Assembly: GCA_020636375.1 (NCBI GenBank)
Contig: JACJXZ010000004.1
Coordinates: forward strand, 310,001 to 374,000
Direction: 5' to 3'
Source: Lewinellaceae bacterium
GTDB lineage: Bacteria > Bacteroidota > Bacteroidia > Chitinophagales > Saprospiraceae
DNA: 64,000 nucleotides
A program made the position numbers and the translations under genes. Below are positions 9,901 to 17,805 of the stretch, piece by piece. The notes beneath the pieces are model-generated. The model was not told the origin of the DNA, made no database searches, and worked only from the letters and a program-made list of their open reading frames with translations. Numbering within the stretch: the stretch's first letter is position 1; each line of letters opens with the position of its first letter.

Positions 9901-10958
9901 AGCCCCAGCCCGGACGGGTCGGCGGCCAGAAAGGCGCCATAGGCCTGGCCGGGGCAGTCGATATTGGTGATGCTGGCGGTGATGGCCGGCGTGGAGATGA
10001 AATCGACGGCCTGCTGGTTGGTGATGTTGCTCTGCAGGCTGACGGGCTGGCGGGGCGTGCAATCGCCGGCACATTCCCATCTGCCGCGGAAGCCTTCGAA
10101 AGTTACCATAGCGTCGGAGATGAACTGCACGGTCAGGCAGCCGCTGGTGGCCTGTACCTGATAGCAGACCCCGCCGCCGCCGTCGGCTTCGAAATCGAAG
10201 CCGCCGATTTGGGCAATGAGGAGGGCAGGATTGGCCACCGGCCCGTCGTAAAAGGCCAGCAGGTCGGTGATGCCGGTCATGTCGCGGGGTTCGATGAAGT
10301 AATATTCGAGCGTAAAGAGCAGGCAATCGTGGGGTGCGTCCGGGCAGATGGTAAAGGCATGGTTTTCATTGTCCGCATAATCGCCGGCCGGCCCGCCGCT
10401 GTCGTAGAGCAGGCCGGAACAGGCGGTCGAACCGCCTTCGTCGATGGTGAATATGTTTTTTTCCCCCACGCAAAGCTGGAAAGCGCCCCCGGTGGGCAGG
10501 CCATCAGGGGAATAACTATCGGCGCGCAGGTAGTAAGTGGCGTTCGGGGTCAGCCCCTCAACGGTCAGCGTAGCCTCTCCTGCTCCCGCAGCGGCGGAAG
10601 CGCAGGCCAGCTCCGCCAGGCCGTTGGCGGTGCAATCCCCCCGGTATAGGGCAATCTGGGGGTTGGCGATGGCAGGGGTAGCCCCATCCGGCACGCCGGT
10701 TAAGGTAATGGTATAATCGGAAATGCCGGCAACGGCAGTGAAGGCAAACCAGACGTCATTTTCCGCAATCCCACCCTCGAAACAGGAGGGCGCGTTGCCG
10801 GAGGCGGTGGCGCCGAGGTTGGAATACAGCGCCGTCCCCGGACAGTTGGGGGCGGCGCCCAGGTGGATCACCCCGCCGCAGTCGTCGTTGGCCGGTTGCG
10901 CTTTTGTGAACAAGGGCAGGGCGATCAGGAAGATCAGGAGTTTTTGGAATCTGTTCAT
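6942..10958 (-). CDS. Giant secreted choice-of-anchor L protein with type IX secretion C-terminal domain
   Basis: A 1338-residue surface or secreted protein. The signal peptide ends near residue 20 (LFTKAQ). A CUB-like region spans about 180-300. A choice-of-anchor L domain at about 305-560 contains the diagnostic FEYIFGSEEYQEF and FAFLISGPG segments. A Calx-beta-like stretch follows to about 660, then four to five PKD/Ig-like repeats, each with a ...CRGD/CxGDxIxL... strand and a YxxxIxxxGCxARDS-type ending. The last ~90 residues begin VPNAFTPNGDGHNDSF and contain VFNRWGQPVFE, the gliding-motility-associated C-terminal domain used as a type B sorting signal. It is probably an adhesin or matrix protein. 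The gene is monocistronic and lies beside a 10-bp repeat array. Confidence 0.88.
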   Translation of the reverse strand: MNRFQKLLIFLIALPLFTKAQPANDDCGGVIHLGAAPNCPGTALYSNLGATASGNAPSCFEGGIAENDVWFAFTAVAGISDYTITLTGVPDGATPAIANPQIALYRGDCTANGLAELACASAAAGAGEATLTVEGLTPNATYYLRADSYSPDGLPTGGAFQLCVGEKNIFTIDEGGSTACSGLLYDSGGPAGDYADNENHAFTICPDAPHDCLLFTLEYYFIEPRDMTGITDLLAFYDGPVANPALLIAQIGGFDFEADGGGGVCYQVQATSGCLTVQFISDAMVTFEGFRGRWECAGDCTPRQPVSLQSNITNQQAVDFISTPAITASITNIDCPGQAYGAFLAADPSGLGLERGLLLTSGSLAWAAGPNTDPGNGTFDSDNSAPGDSDLDYLSQLSGNDFPSENACIVELDVFTTTNELAFEYIFGSEEYQEFVGQEYNDIFAFLISGPGIAGDPNIGNQRNIAVLPNGSNTPVEINSVNQLANWEYYRNNNNGVATQYDGLTSDFMGIKKSLTARADVLPCNTYHLKLAIADRNDPFYDSGVFISELRGGTPQLAVNFNSGIDYLAESCTDVPDELAIFLPAPSGDTLTYQLEIGGTATPGTDYLLDVPDSVLFLPGQTSLSFPITVLSDQEEEPTETITIRLTNDFGCGQAVYAELTVGLADRLRVTINDGRDTAYICTDSTITLQATGGEAYSWSPANVFDDPASAAPTADPPAGQWVYLEGRLGPCAAYDSVFLKRVEPSLDVVPAGPLAICRGDTVRLAAPNNVGGFSLSWSPAEGLDNPAAETPLASPAESTTYYAEIDITGCAARDSVSISVAAFDFPAIAADTTICGPFGVQLAVPIPPDSTTTRFRWASAAGLENDTIAGPVAFPDETTTYQLIATAANGACADTAEVTVAVLPTEVRIGNPDSLEICRGMAVELSATASGTADGLAWAPADGSLSDTSGLLVTAMPAVSTWYFAHYRQGPCRASDSVFVRVDSLPGLGITALPDQEAYCRGDNIQLAAAPYDGSSFPNIQHEWAPAAGLAMAGPSGGAVIEAQESLTYRRITINGACRDTAEVRIEVIAPTTGSLSIAGPPSVACAGDSIRLAAEGLPGVPGTFLWAGTDGSLQAGPSVVFYPEAPVDYTLTYISEGECDTLTAVFSADVRPGLALSLETDPPGLTAAHQGDAVTLNASTDQPPPLDFTWMLNQELLQQGASLFDYEDILIANPSVYTVIAGYPDGSCRDTASLSIEVALPVVKVPNAFTPNGDGHNDSFAYVINGNIRQVLDFRVFNRWGQPVFEAGPLPPGAFPGWDGTFRGQPQPSDVYFYLLRLERYDGEVETRQGEVSLLR

Positions 10959-11090
10959 AGGGATGGCAGAGGTTTTCGCGAGCCTTTGGATATGAATACC
11001 TTACCTCTAAAGTAGCGATTCCGGATAAAAAAGGAGGGTCGGGAATGTTAAATTTCAAACTGACGAAAGTATTCGGCCCCTCTCAGGACA

Positions 11091-11210
11091 TTTCCATATA
11101 TCTCCATGTATTTCCATGTATTTCCATATATCTCCATGTATTTCCATATATCTCCATGTATTTCCATATATCTCCATATATCTCCATGTATTTCCATATA
11201 TCTCCATGTA
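11091..11210. repeat. Array of twelve 10-bp repeats
   Basis: Twelve consecutive decamers with consensus T(T/C)TCCAT(G/A)TA, mostly alternating tttccatata and tctccatgta, end eight bases before the stop codon of the minus-strand cytochrome gene. The short open frames this creates (repeating MEIHGNTWKY) are by-products. The same unit recurs at 57511-57600. Confidence 0.9.
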
Positions 11211-11217
11211 TTTCCCC

Positions 11218-11616
11218 CTATTCCCTACACTCCTCCAAACCATCCCTGACCACATTCATCGGCAGGTAGCCATAATCGTTGCCCCAGGCCTGGTTGACGT
11301 AGTTGATGATATTGGCGATCTCGAACTCGCTCAGTTGAGGGATGCCGGCCATGGGGTTCTGGTAGGTTTTGCCGTTGACCACGACCTCGCCTTCCATGCC
11401 GTAGCGGATGATGCAGGCCAGGCGCCCCTGATTCTGGCTCACGTAATCGGATTGGGCGAGGGGAGGGATGTTGCCGGCCAGGCCGGTGCCGTCATCCATG
11501 TGGCAACTGGCGCAGAAGTTCAGGTAGAGGATTTCTCCCTGCTGGTGGCGGTTGCTTTCGCAATCGAAAAAGAAAAAGCAAAGCGAAAAGAGGAAAAGGA
11601 GAACCTTAGATTTCAT
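11218..11616 (-). CDS. Small c-type cytochrome
   Basis: A periplasmic or membrane-attached single-haem cytochrome of about 132 residues. The haem site is CASCH, and the distal ligand is probably Met in NPMAGIP. The N-terminus is a strongly hydrophobic signal (LLFLFSLCFFFFDC), and its Cys could be lipidated although the lipobox is not canonical. The gene overlaps the end of the SCO gene by about 11 bp when ATG at 11616 is used; an upstream ATG at 11631 is possible. The pair suggests a role in electron transfer to a copper oxidase, or in redox partnership with SCO. Confidence 0.8.
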   Translation of the reverse strand: MKSKVLLFLFSLCFFFFDCESNRHQQGEILYLNFCASCHMDDGTGLAGNIPPLAQSDYVSQNQGRLACIIRYGMEGEVVVNGKTYQNPMAGIPQLSEFEIANIINYVNQAWGNDYGYLPMNVVRDGLEECRE

Positions 11617-12214
11617 CGAGCAGCGTTTCAATAGCTTCCATAAATTTTTCTACGGCGGCGCTGTCCGTTCCCTGGCAGTAGGCGCGGATATGCCGCTGCG
11701 GGTCCACCAGCACGAATCGGCCGCTGTGGTCGAAGCCGGCGGGCAGCGTAGGGTCTTCGATGACGACATTGAAGTAATCATCGGCAATATCGTAAATCTC
11801 GTCTTTATTCCCGGTGACGAAGAACCACTTGTCGGAGCGGACGCCCAGGTTCTGGGCGTACTGGCGGAGGCGGCCCACGGTGTCGCGCCGGGGGTCGATG
11901 GTATGGGAAAGGAGCAGCAGCTGGGTGCTGTCCTGAAACCGTTCGTAGATTTTCAGCATATTCCGGGTCATGACCGGGCAGATCGTCGGGCAGGAGGTGA
12001 AGAAGAAGTCGGCGACATAAGCCTTGCCGGCAAAAGTAGCGTTAGTGACGCGGTTGCTGTCCTGCCCGATGAACTCAAAATCCGGAATCTGGTCGTACAC
12101 CACTTTCCCTTCCACCTCCCGGCTTTTGCTGAGGATGGGCAGGCGTTCCGCCGGCCTTTGGCAGCCAACGAGGATCAGGAAAGAAGATGCCGTCGTGAAG
12201 AAAAACCAATTCAT
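11606..12214 (-). CDS. SCO1/SenC-family copper chaperone lipoprotein
   Basis: A 202-residue thioredoxin-fold protein that delivers copper to, or reduces cysteines of, the CuA site of cytochrome oxidase. It has a lipoprotein signal ending ILVGC, the metal-binding pair C75-PTI-C79, and the third ligand H163 in DHSGRF. It is the first gene of a two-gene operon with the cytochrome c gene. The cytochrome oxidase subunit III gene lies 23 kb away, so the target oxidase is not fully encoded here. Confidence 0.88.
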   Translation of the reverse strand: MNWFFFTTASSFLILVGCQRPAERLPILSKSREVEGKVVYDQIPDFEFIGQDSNRVTNATFAGKAYVADFFFTSCPTICPVMTRNMLKIYERFQDSTQLLLLSHTIDPRRDTVGRLRQYAQNLGVRSDKWFFVTGNKDEIYDIADDYFNVVIEDPTLPAGFDHSGRFVLVDPQRHIRAYCQGTDSAAVEKFMEAIETLLDEI

Positions 12215-12262
12215 TGCTTTATGGATAAAAGTATGCTGTAACAGCTTCTAAGGCTGGGCCAG

Positions 12263-12332
12263 TTGTCGGTTGTCAGTTGTCAGTTAGGGAACCCAATTGT
12301 TCCGGCGGCCCCAGGGCCAAACCGGCAACAAA
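12263..12332 (-). repeat. Partial copy of dispersed repeat A (tail only)
   Basis: Read on the minus strand, this matches the tail of the elements at 51720-51930 and 23241-23380 (gccggaacaattgggttccc and the following gacaactgacaac units). It lacks the hairpin core. It lies between the SCO start and another inverted-repeat element. Confidence 0.65.
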
Positions 12333-12362
12333 CAACCGACATCACCCCCGCCCTAACCCAAG

Positions 12363-12463
12363 TTCGATATGTAGGCCCCAACTTTTCACCAGCCCAGTGT
12401 TTGCGTTCCGCCGTCGGCCGTCAGCCGTTAACCGTCCGCCGAGGTTGGGGTCTACATATCGAA
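12363..12463. repeat. MITE-like element with 20-bp inverted ends
   Basis: ttcgatatgtaggccccaac (12363-12382) faces gttggggtctacatatcgaa (12444-12463), differing at one position. The 101-bp element has no coding capacity. It ends next to the stop codon of the ChaN-like gene at 12470. Confidence 0.65.
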
Positions 12464-12469
12464 AACCGG

Positions 12470-13342
12470 CTAATACGTCTTCGTCATATCCTCATCTATC
12501 ACCAGGATAAAGTCAGCCTTGCCCCTGTTTTCTTCTTCGAGGTCGCTCAGTTCAGCCTGTTCCACGGTCGTGATGGTGAGGATACCTGCCTCGGGCTCGT
12601 ATTGGCGCAGGTACCAGACGATGCCTTCGAAGTCGTTGGAATGGTAAGAACCGTTGAAGTGGATAAATGTTTTGCCCGGCGCCCAGTTCCGGCTGATGAA
12701 GTGGGCCATGGTGGCGTCTTTTGCCGCCTGGGATTTGGGGAAGTTTTCGTTGGCCTCCTCTCCGCCGTGGCCGGCCATCATCTCCATCATGCTTTTGTAC
12801 CCGGGCAGTTCGATGTCGAAAGGAAAGGGGAGGGGGGCGATGTATTGCCGGGCTGCTTCCGGGAGCTTTTCCAGCCCTTCGAACCCTTCGCGGTAGGTCA
12901 GGTTGGCGTAGCGGCGGGGTATGTTGGTAGCGACGAACCGCAGGCCGTTTTCCCGCGCCAGTTCCAGGAGGGGCTTGTAGTCGGTTTTGTAGTTCTTCCA
13001 GAGGCGGGCCTCCTCTTCGAAGGCCTTGGCGGTGATGGTGCTGTCGAAATACTCTTCGATCAGCATCTGGTTATCCGCTTCGAACATCTCGGCGCCGAGC
13101 ACGAGGGCCTCCCCCTTTTCCTGGAGAAGCCCCCGGGCCAGTTCCAGCTGCAGCCAGTGGGCGACGGGGTTGTTGTGCAGTTCGCCGAAGAAGATGACGT
13201 CGGCTTCGGAAGCGGCGGCCAGCAGCTTTTTGTATTTAACGGTTTTACCCTCTTTGTTGAACAACTGATAGGCGGGTTTGTCCTGTGCCATGGCGGATTG
13301 GGCTAGTAAGAACAGGGAAAGCAGAAAGCAGGTACGGTTCAT
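12470..13342 (-). CDS. ChaN-like iron/haem-binding protein
   Basis: A 290-residue exported protein (signal peptide ending SAMAQ) of the ChaN/haem-binding uptake family. The signature GELHNNPVAH is at about residue 52, an AEMFEADNQ segment lies at about 84, and a late HFNGSYHS segment supplies further metal-site residues. Relatives bind haem or iron at the cell envelope. No signal peptidase II site is seen, so it is more likely periplasmic than lipidated. Transcription would be monocistronic. Confidence 0.82.
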   Translation of the reverse strand: MNRTCFLLSLFLLAQSAMAQDKPAYQLFNKEGKTVKYKKLLAAASEADVIFFGELHNNPVAHWLQLELARGLLQEKGEALVLGAEMFEADNQMLIEEYFDSTITAKAFEEEARLWKNYKTDYKPLLELARENGLRFVATNIPRRYANLTYREGFEGLEKLPEAARQYIAPLPFPFDIELPGYKSMMEMMAGHGGEEANENFPKSQAAKDATMAHFISRNWAPGKTFIHFNGSYHSNDFEGIVWYLRQYEPEAGILTITTVEQAELSDLEEENRGKADFILVIDEDMTKTY

Positions 13343-13380
13343 GAAAAAGAACTTTAATTTCCCGCGAAAATAACCCTTCC

Positions 13381-13830
13381 TTACCCTTCCGCCAAGAAAC
13401 TGCCGGAAAAACGAAGGCCATCGCCGTTTTTCGGGATGGCCTTTTTGCGCCGGGCCTTTTTCTCCGCCTGCTTTTTCTTTTCCTGCAGGCGCTTTTCGGG
13501 GTTGGCGGCCAGATGGCTGGCCGGCCGGCGTTTCTTGCGGGGCCGCAGCGCTTCGGTGATCAGGCGCTGGAACTTCTTCAGGGCGGCGCTCCGGTTCAAT
13601 AGCTGCGACCGGCGGTTGCCGGCGCCCACGACGAGCAGCCCTTCCTTGTTGATGCGCCCGACCAGCGCTTCCCGGACCCGCTGTTTCTCTTCCCGGGAGA
13701 GCGCCTGCGAGTTGCCGACGTCAAAGAGCAGCTCCACCTTGGTTTCCACCTTGTTGACATGCTGCCCGCCGCTGCCGGAACTCCGCATGGTGCGGTACTT
13801 CAATTCTTTTTCCAATGCTTTGAGGTCCAT
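13381..13830 (-). CDS. arfB: Alternative ribosome-rescue factor ArfB (YaeJ type)
   Basis: A 149-residue class I release-factor-like peptidyl-tRNA hydrolase that frees ribosomes stalled at the end of truncated mRNA. The GGQ motif is at residues 21-23 (SGSGGQHVNK). There is no codon-recognition domain. The C-terminal tail is very basic (RPRKKRRPAS and KKKQAEKKARRKK), as needed to enter the empty mRNA channel. Length and layout match ArfB rather than RF1 or RF2. Confidence 0.93.
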   Translation of the reverse strand: MDLKALEKELKYRTMRSSGSGGQHVNKVETKVELLFDVGNSQALSREEKQRVREALVGRINKEGLLVVGAGNRRSQLLNRSAALKKFQRLITEALRPRKKRRPASHLAANPEKRLQEKKKQAEKKARRKKAIPKNGDGLRFSGSFLAEG

Positions 13831-13919
13831 GTTGATTGCGGTTTAATTTCCGCCTGTCCAACGCAACCGGGGCTGGAATAGTTCAGTCATTATTCTCTGC
13901 TTTTCTGAAAACCAAATCC

Positions 13920-13927
13920 TATCTTTG
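13920..13927 (+). promoter_or_regulatory. Candidate -7 box for the cryptochrome gene
   Basis: TATCTTTG matches the Bacteroidota TAnnTTTG -7 consensus, 70 bp before the ATG. A clear -33 TTTG was not found at the expected distance, so support is partial. Confidence 0.4.
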
Positions 13928-13996
13928 TTGTTTAGTTTCAAAAATTACTGAAAATTCTAAACGCTAGCCCTCCCCGTTCAGGAAAACAGAAAAAAT

Positions 13997-15436
13997 ATGT
14001 ACACCAGGCGCGCTATTTTATGGGTTCGGTTAGATCTTCGGCTTCACGACAACGAAGCGCTGCACGAAGCGCTGAATAATGTCGATGAGGTCATTCCCGT
14101 TTATGTTTTTGACGAGCGGGCATTCCTGGGGCGGACGCATTACTTTGGCTTCCCGAAAACGGGCAGGCACCGCACCCGGTTCATCATCGAGAGCGTCGAA
14201 GCCCTGCGGCAGTCGCTGCGCAGTCTGGGCAGCGACCTCATCGTCCGGGTGGGAAAACCCGAAGAAGAGATCTTCGAGATCGCCAAGAAGGCGCGCACCA
14301 GCTGGGTATTCTGCAACCGCGAACGGACCGACGAAGAGGTGAAAGTCCAGGATGCCCTGGAAAAGAACCTCTGGTCGATCGGTCAGGAAATGCGCTATTC
14401 CCGCGGCAAACTGCTCTATTATACCTCTGACCTTCCCTTTCCCATTCAGCATACGCCCGATACGTTCACCCAGTTCAGGAAGGAGGTGGAGCGTTATGTG
14501 CCGGTACGCAGCCCGCTGCCCGTTCCGGATTCCCTGCCGCCCATCACGGTAGCCCTGGAGGCGGGTGATGTGCCGGGCCTTTCCCAACTGGGGCACGAGG
14601 AATTCGAACCCGACCCGAGGAGCGTCATCCCCTTCCGGGGCGGGGAAGAGGAAGGCCTGCGGCGCCTGCATTACTTTTTGTGGGAAAAGGAGCTGGCCGA
14701 CGAGTTCAAAGAATCGCGGGACGGGTTCATCGGCGGGGATTACAGCACCAAGCTGTCGCCCTGGCTGGCGCAGGGATGCCTATCTCCCAAGATGGTGTAC
14801 TACGAACTGCGCAAATACGAAGAACAATACGGCAGGAACAAGTCGACCTACGAGCTCTTTTACTATCTCATGCTCCGGGATTACCATCGGTTCATGGCCA
14901 AGAAGTATTGCAACCAGATCTTCTTCAAGGCCGGCCCGCAGAACAAAGTCAGCCAGCACTGGCGAAACGACCGGCCCCTCCTGCGGCAGTGGATCGAGGG
15001 CAGCACCGGCGTGCCCTTCATTGATGCCAACATGCGGGAGATCAGCCATACAGGTTACATGTCCAGCCGCGGCCGCCAGAACGTGTCCAGCTTCCTGGTC
15101 AACGACCTCGGCGTGAACTGGCAGATGGGCGCCGAGTATTTCGAATCGGCACTGATCGACTACGACGTTGCCAGCAACTGGGGAAACTGGAACCAGGTGG
15201 CGGGCGTCGGCGCCGATTCCCGGGAACCCCGTTATCTGAATATCATCTCCCAGGCCAGGACGTACGACCCCAAAGGGGAATACGTGAAGTTGTGGCTTCC
15301 CGAACTGCGGAGCCTGCCTCCGGAAAAAATCCACCAGCCCGACCAGCTCACCTTCTCCGAACAGGAGGAACTTCACCTGCGCATCGGCGATGATTATCCC
15401 CGCGCAGTCGTCAGTACGGATAGATGGAGCAGCTGA
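13997..15436 (+). CDS. DASH-type cryptochrome / photolyase family protein
   Basis: A 479-residue flavoprotein. The N-terminal alpha/beta domain (residues 5-135) opens with ILWVRLDLRLHDN. The C-terminal FAD-binding helical domain includes GYMSSRGRQNVSSFL, then FESALIDYDVASNWGNW and an ADSREPRYLN segment, which are typical of the DASH subclass. DASH proteins repair cyclobutane dimers in single-stranded or looped DNA and may also sense blue light. The gene is monocistronic with its own probable -7 box. It has no linked photolyase partner here. Confidence 0.92.
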   Translation: MYTRRAILWVRLDLRLHDNEALHEALNNVDEVIPVYVFDERAFLGRTHYFGFPKTGRHRTRFIIESVEALRQSLRSLGSDLIVRVGKPEEEIFEIAKKARTSWVFCNRERTDEEVKVQDALEKNLWSIGQEMRYSRGKLLYYTSDLPFPIQHTPDTFTQFRKEVERYVPVRSPLPVPDSLPPITVALEAGDVPGLSQLGHEEFEPDPRSVIPFRGGEEEGLRRLHYFLWEKELADEFKESRDGFIGGDYSTKLSPWLAQGCLSPKMVYYELRKYEEQYGRNKSTYELFYYLMLRDYHRFMAKKYCNQIFFKAGPQNKVSQHWRNDRPLLRQWIEGSTGVPFIDANMREISHTGYMSSRGRQNVSSFLVNDLGVNWQMGAEYFESALIDYDVASNWGNWNQVAGVGADSREPRYLNIISQARTYDPKGEYVKLWLPELRSLPPEKIHQPDQLTFSEQEELHLRIGDDYPRAVVSTDRWSS

Positions 15437-15454
15437 GCCGGAGTGCTCTGTAAC

Positions 15455-15560
15455 ATAAGTTCCTGCCGACAATTTCGGCCTCTTTTGGCGCTGGTCGTCG
15501 TTGCGCACTCCCCGCGCCTTGCCTGGCGAAAAAATAGCTCGCCTGAAATGAGGAACTTAT
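15455..15560. repeat. Inverted-repeat element after the cryptochrome gene
   Basis: Perfect 10-bp ends ataagttcct (15455-15464) and aggaacttat (15551-15560), with an outer ccggag pair as well, enclose about 86 bp of GC-rich sequence. It could be a small mobile element or act as a bulky terminator. The remaining bases to 15828 hold nothing recognisable. Confidence 0.5.
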
Positions 15561-15828
15561 TTTTCTCCGGCCCCTTAGCCCTGCTCGCCCGGGCTTCTTC
15601 TTCCTGATGTTTGGTTTTCTTGCGCCGCCGCCAGCTTATTGCAGGCCAATATTGGGTTTTCTTGGTTTTTTTTCTTAAATTTCTACTCGTTATTGGAGAG
15701 GCTCCAGGAGCATTCCTATTCCACAAAAGCCGTGGCAATTTCCTTCAGCCTCTTTGTCCCGCCCGGTTTTTATAAAATAAGAATAATACTGGCCAAAACA
15801 TATCCTTTTACAAAAACCGAGACCGCCT

Positions 15829-16335
15829 ATGTTTAGGATTGCCTTCATTACCGCTCTGTTTATCGCATCATCTTCTGTTGCTTTCGGGCAGAAAAGCGCT
15901 TCCCCGGAGGAAATGGCCACGAAAGCCATCAAAGAAGTGATCGAGGAAGAATCCCGTGCTTTTTGGGCGCGGGACTTCAAGAACTGGCAAAAACTATGGG
16001 TCCACGAACCGTATGTGGTATGGACCGCAGCGTCCAACACCGGCGTGCGCCAGTTCTACGGCTGGGATTCCTGGAAAGAAGAAGTGGAGAGCCTCTTCAA
16101 GGAAAGCCCGGACCCCATCCCTTATGATGGCGATGTAAAGAAGTACAACTTCAATTTCCGGGTTTACGGCGACGGGGCCTGGGTGTCTTTCGAGCAGGAC
16201 AACAAAGGCACCACGACTTACGAAACCCGCATCCTGGAAAAACACGGCGGAAAGTGGAAGATCGCCGCTGTGCAGCTCTTCTTTAATGCCAACGAGCCGG
16301 AGGTCATGCCGGCTGAAGAAGGCGTCAACGAATAA
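15829..16335 (+). CDS. Secreted NTF2-like (SnoaL/DUF4440-type) protein
   Basis: A 168-residue exported protein with a signal peptide ending SSVAFGQ. The mature part is one NTF2-like fold: a helix-rich start with an EEESRAFWARDFKNWQKLWV segment, then strands FRVYGDGAWVSFEQD, ETRILEKHGGKWKI and VQLFFN. No catalytic residues typical of a known enzyme can be named. Such proteins bind small ligands or have unknown roles. It is monocistronic and convergent with the acyl-CoA dehydrogenase gene. Confidence 0.75.
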   Translation: MFRIAFITALFIASSSVAFGQKSASPEEMATKAIKEVIEEESRAFWARDFKNWQKLWVHEPYVVWTAASNTGVRQFYGWDSWKEEVESLFKESPDPIPYDGDVKKYNFNFRVYGDGAWVSFEQDNKGTTTYETRILEKHGGKWKIAAVQLFFNANEPEVMPAEEGVNE

Positions 16336-16467
16336 CCCTCCCTGCCCTGGGGCGTGGTGGCCGCTGCAATAGCCGGACTTTCTGTGGCCACCGCTCCTTC
16401 GGGTGGCGGGATGCCCGGCCCCGGCCCATGGATTTCAGCCTCCCGCACGGCGGGGCTGCAGCTCATG

Positions 16468-17613
16468 CTATTCTCCCTTGAGTATCTCCCGCGAAATAAC
16501 CAGTTTCTGTATTTCGGACGTCCCCTCGCCGATGGTACACAGTTTCGCATCCCGATAGTACTTTTCTACGGGGTAGTCTTTCGTGTACCCATAACCGCCG
16601 AAAATCTGTACCGCCTCGTTGGCGATGTGGACGGAAGCTTCCGAAGCGTAGTATTTGGCCATCGACGATATCTTGGTCGTTTTTTTCCCCTGGTCTTTCA
16701 TGCGGCCCGCCTGGCGGGTCAGCAGTTCTGCCGCTTCAATTTTGGTGGCCATATCGGCCAGCTTGAAGCTGATGGCCTGGAAGCTGGAGATCGGCTTGCC
16801 GAACTGGTGGCGTTCCTGGGCGTACTGGACGGAGGCTTCGTAGGCACCTTTGGCGATGCCTAAAGCAAGGGCGGCAATAGAGATGCGGCCGCCGTCCAGG
16901 ACTTTCATTGACTGGATGAAGCCTTCTCCCACTTCACCCAGGACCTGGCTCTCATGTACGCGGCAGTCGTGGAAGATCAGCTCGGTCGTTTCGGAGGCGC
17001 GCATGCCCAGCTTGTTTTCTTTTTTGCCGGCGGAAAAGCCCGGAGTCCCCTTCTCGATGATGAAGGCGGTCATTCCGCGGCTGTCCAGCAGCTCTCCCGT
17101 TCGGGCTACAACGACGGACACCTGGCCGGATTTGCCGTGGGTAATGAAGTTTTTGGCGCCGTTCAGGACATAGTACTCCCCGTCTTTTTCCGCTACGGTT
17201 TTCATCCTGCCCGCGTCGCTGCCGGTGTTCGGCTCGGTGAGGCCCCATGCGCCGATCCATTCTCCCGTGGCCAGTTTGGGCAGGTATTTGGCCTTTTGCT
17301 CTTCGTTCCCGAAAAGGAGGATGTGGTTGGTGCAAAGAGAATTGTGAGCGGCGACGGACAGGCCGATTGACCCGCAAACCTTGCCGATTTCTTCGATGAC
17401 GGTTATGTATTCCTGATAACCCAGGCCGGCGCCGTGGTATTTTTCCGGTACGAGGACGCCCAGGAAGCCGAACTGGCCCATTTGGTGGAAAAGGTCAACG
17501 GGAAAATGCTGGGTTTCATCCCACTCCATGACATGAGGGCGGATATAGTTTTCGGCAAAGTCTCGGGCGGACTCTTTTATCAGTCGCAGGTTGCTGATCG
17601 TCTCTACACTCAT
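16468..17613 (-). CDS. Acyl-CoA dehydrogenase
   Basis: A 381-residue FAD enzyme catalysing the first oxidation step of fatty-acyl-CoA or branched-acyl-CoA breakdown and passing electrons to ETF. The N-terminal helical, middle beta (WGLTEPNTGSDAG) and C-terminal helical domains are complete. The catalytic-base region reads DAKLCTIGEGTSEIQ, with Glu in the usual place for short-chain enzymes. The flavin-binding segment QIFGGYGY is present. It is monocistronic. Chain-length specificity cannot be read from the sequence. Confidence 0.93.
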   Translation of the reverse strand: MSVETISNLRLIKESARDFAENYIRPHVMEWDETQHFPVDLFHQMGQFGFLGVLVPEKYHGAGLGYQEYITVIEEIGKVCGSIGLSVAAHNSLCTNHILLFGNEEQKAKYLPKLATGEWIGAWGLTEPNTGSDAGRMKTVAEKDGEYYVLNGAKNFITHGKSGQVSVVVARTGELLDSRGMTAFIIEKGTPGFSAGKKENKLGMRASETTELIFHDCRVHESQVLGEVGEGFIQSMKVLDGGRISIAALALGIAKGAYEASVQYAQERHQFGKPISSFQAISFKLADMATKIEAAELLTRQAGRMKDQGKKTTKISSMAKYYASEASVHIANEAVQIFGGYGYTKDYPVEKYYRDAKLCTIGEGTSEIQKLVISREILKGE

Positions 17614-17712
17614 TGGGTTGATGATTTTAGAATATTATTTGAAGTTTTTGCAGCATTGGGAAATAAAAACCGGATAAAAGTGGAAAAACGGCAAAAAGCA
17701 GGTTTTTCGCTA

Positions 17713-17720
17713 CAAATATA
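17713..17720 (-). promoter_or_regulatory. Candidate -7 box for the acyl-CoA dehydrogenase gene
   Basis: On the minus strand the sequence is TATATTTG, a perfect TAnnTTTG box, about 100 bp before the ATG. No good -33 element is visible at 19-20 bp. Confidence 0.4.
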
Positions 17721-17805
17721 ATGACAATCCCGGTAGCAGGTTCGCTTCCGGGAGGAAGATTCTGCGGGACCGACTGATTATCAAATGCCCTGGCCGGGGA
17801 AAAGT

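Noticed and set aside
8485..10326. 613-codon minus-strand frame inside the giant adhesin gene
   Set aside because: It is an out-of-frame reading of GC-rich coding DNA, very Arg- and His-rich, with no domain; the overlapping 1338-residue frame has clear domains and a sorting signal.
11091..11210. Possible CRISPR array
   Set aside because: Units are contiguous 10-bp repeats without spacers, and there are no cas genes in the window.
11055..11255. Repetitive frames (MEIHGNTWKY repeats) over the 10-bp arrays, also at 57146-57598
   Set aside because: They arise because three 10-bp units make ten codons; they have no start context and differ between arrays, so they are not proteins.
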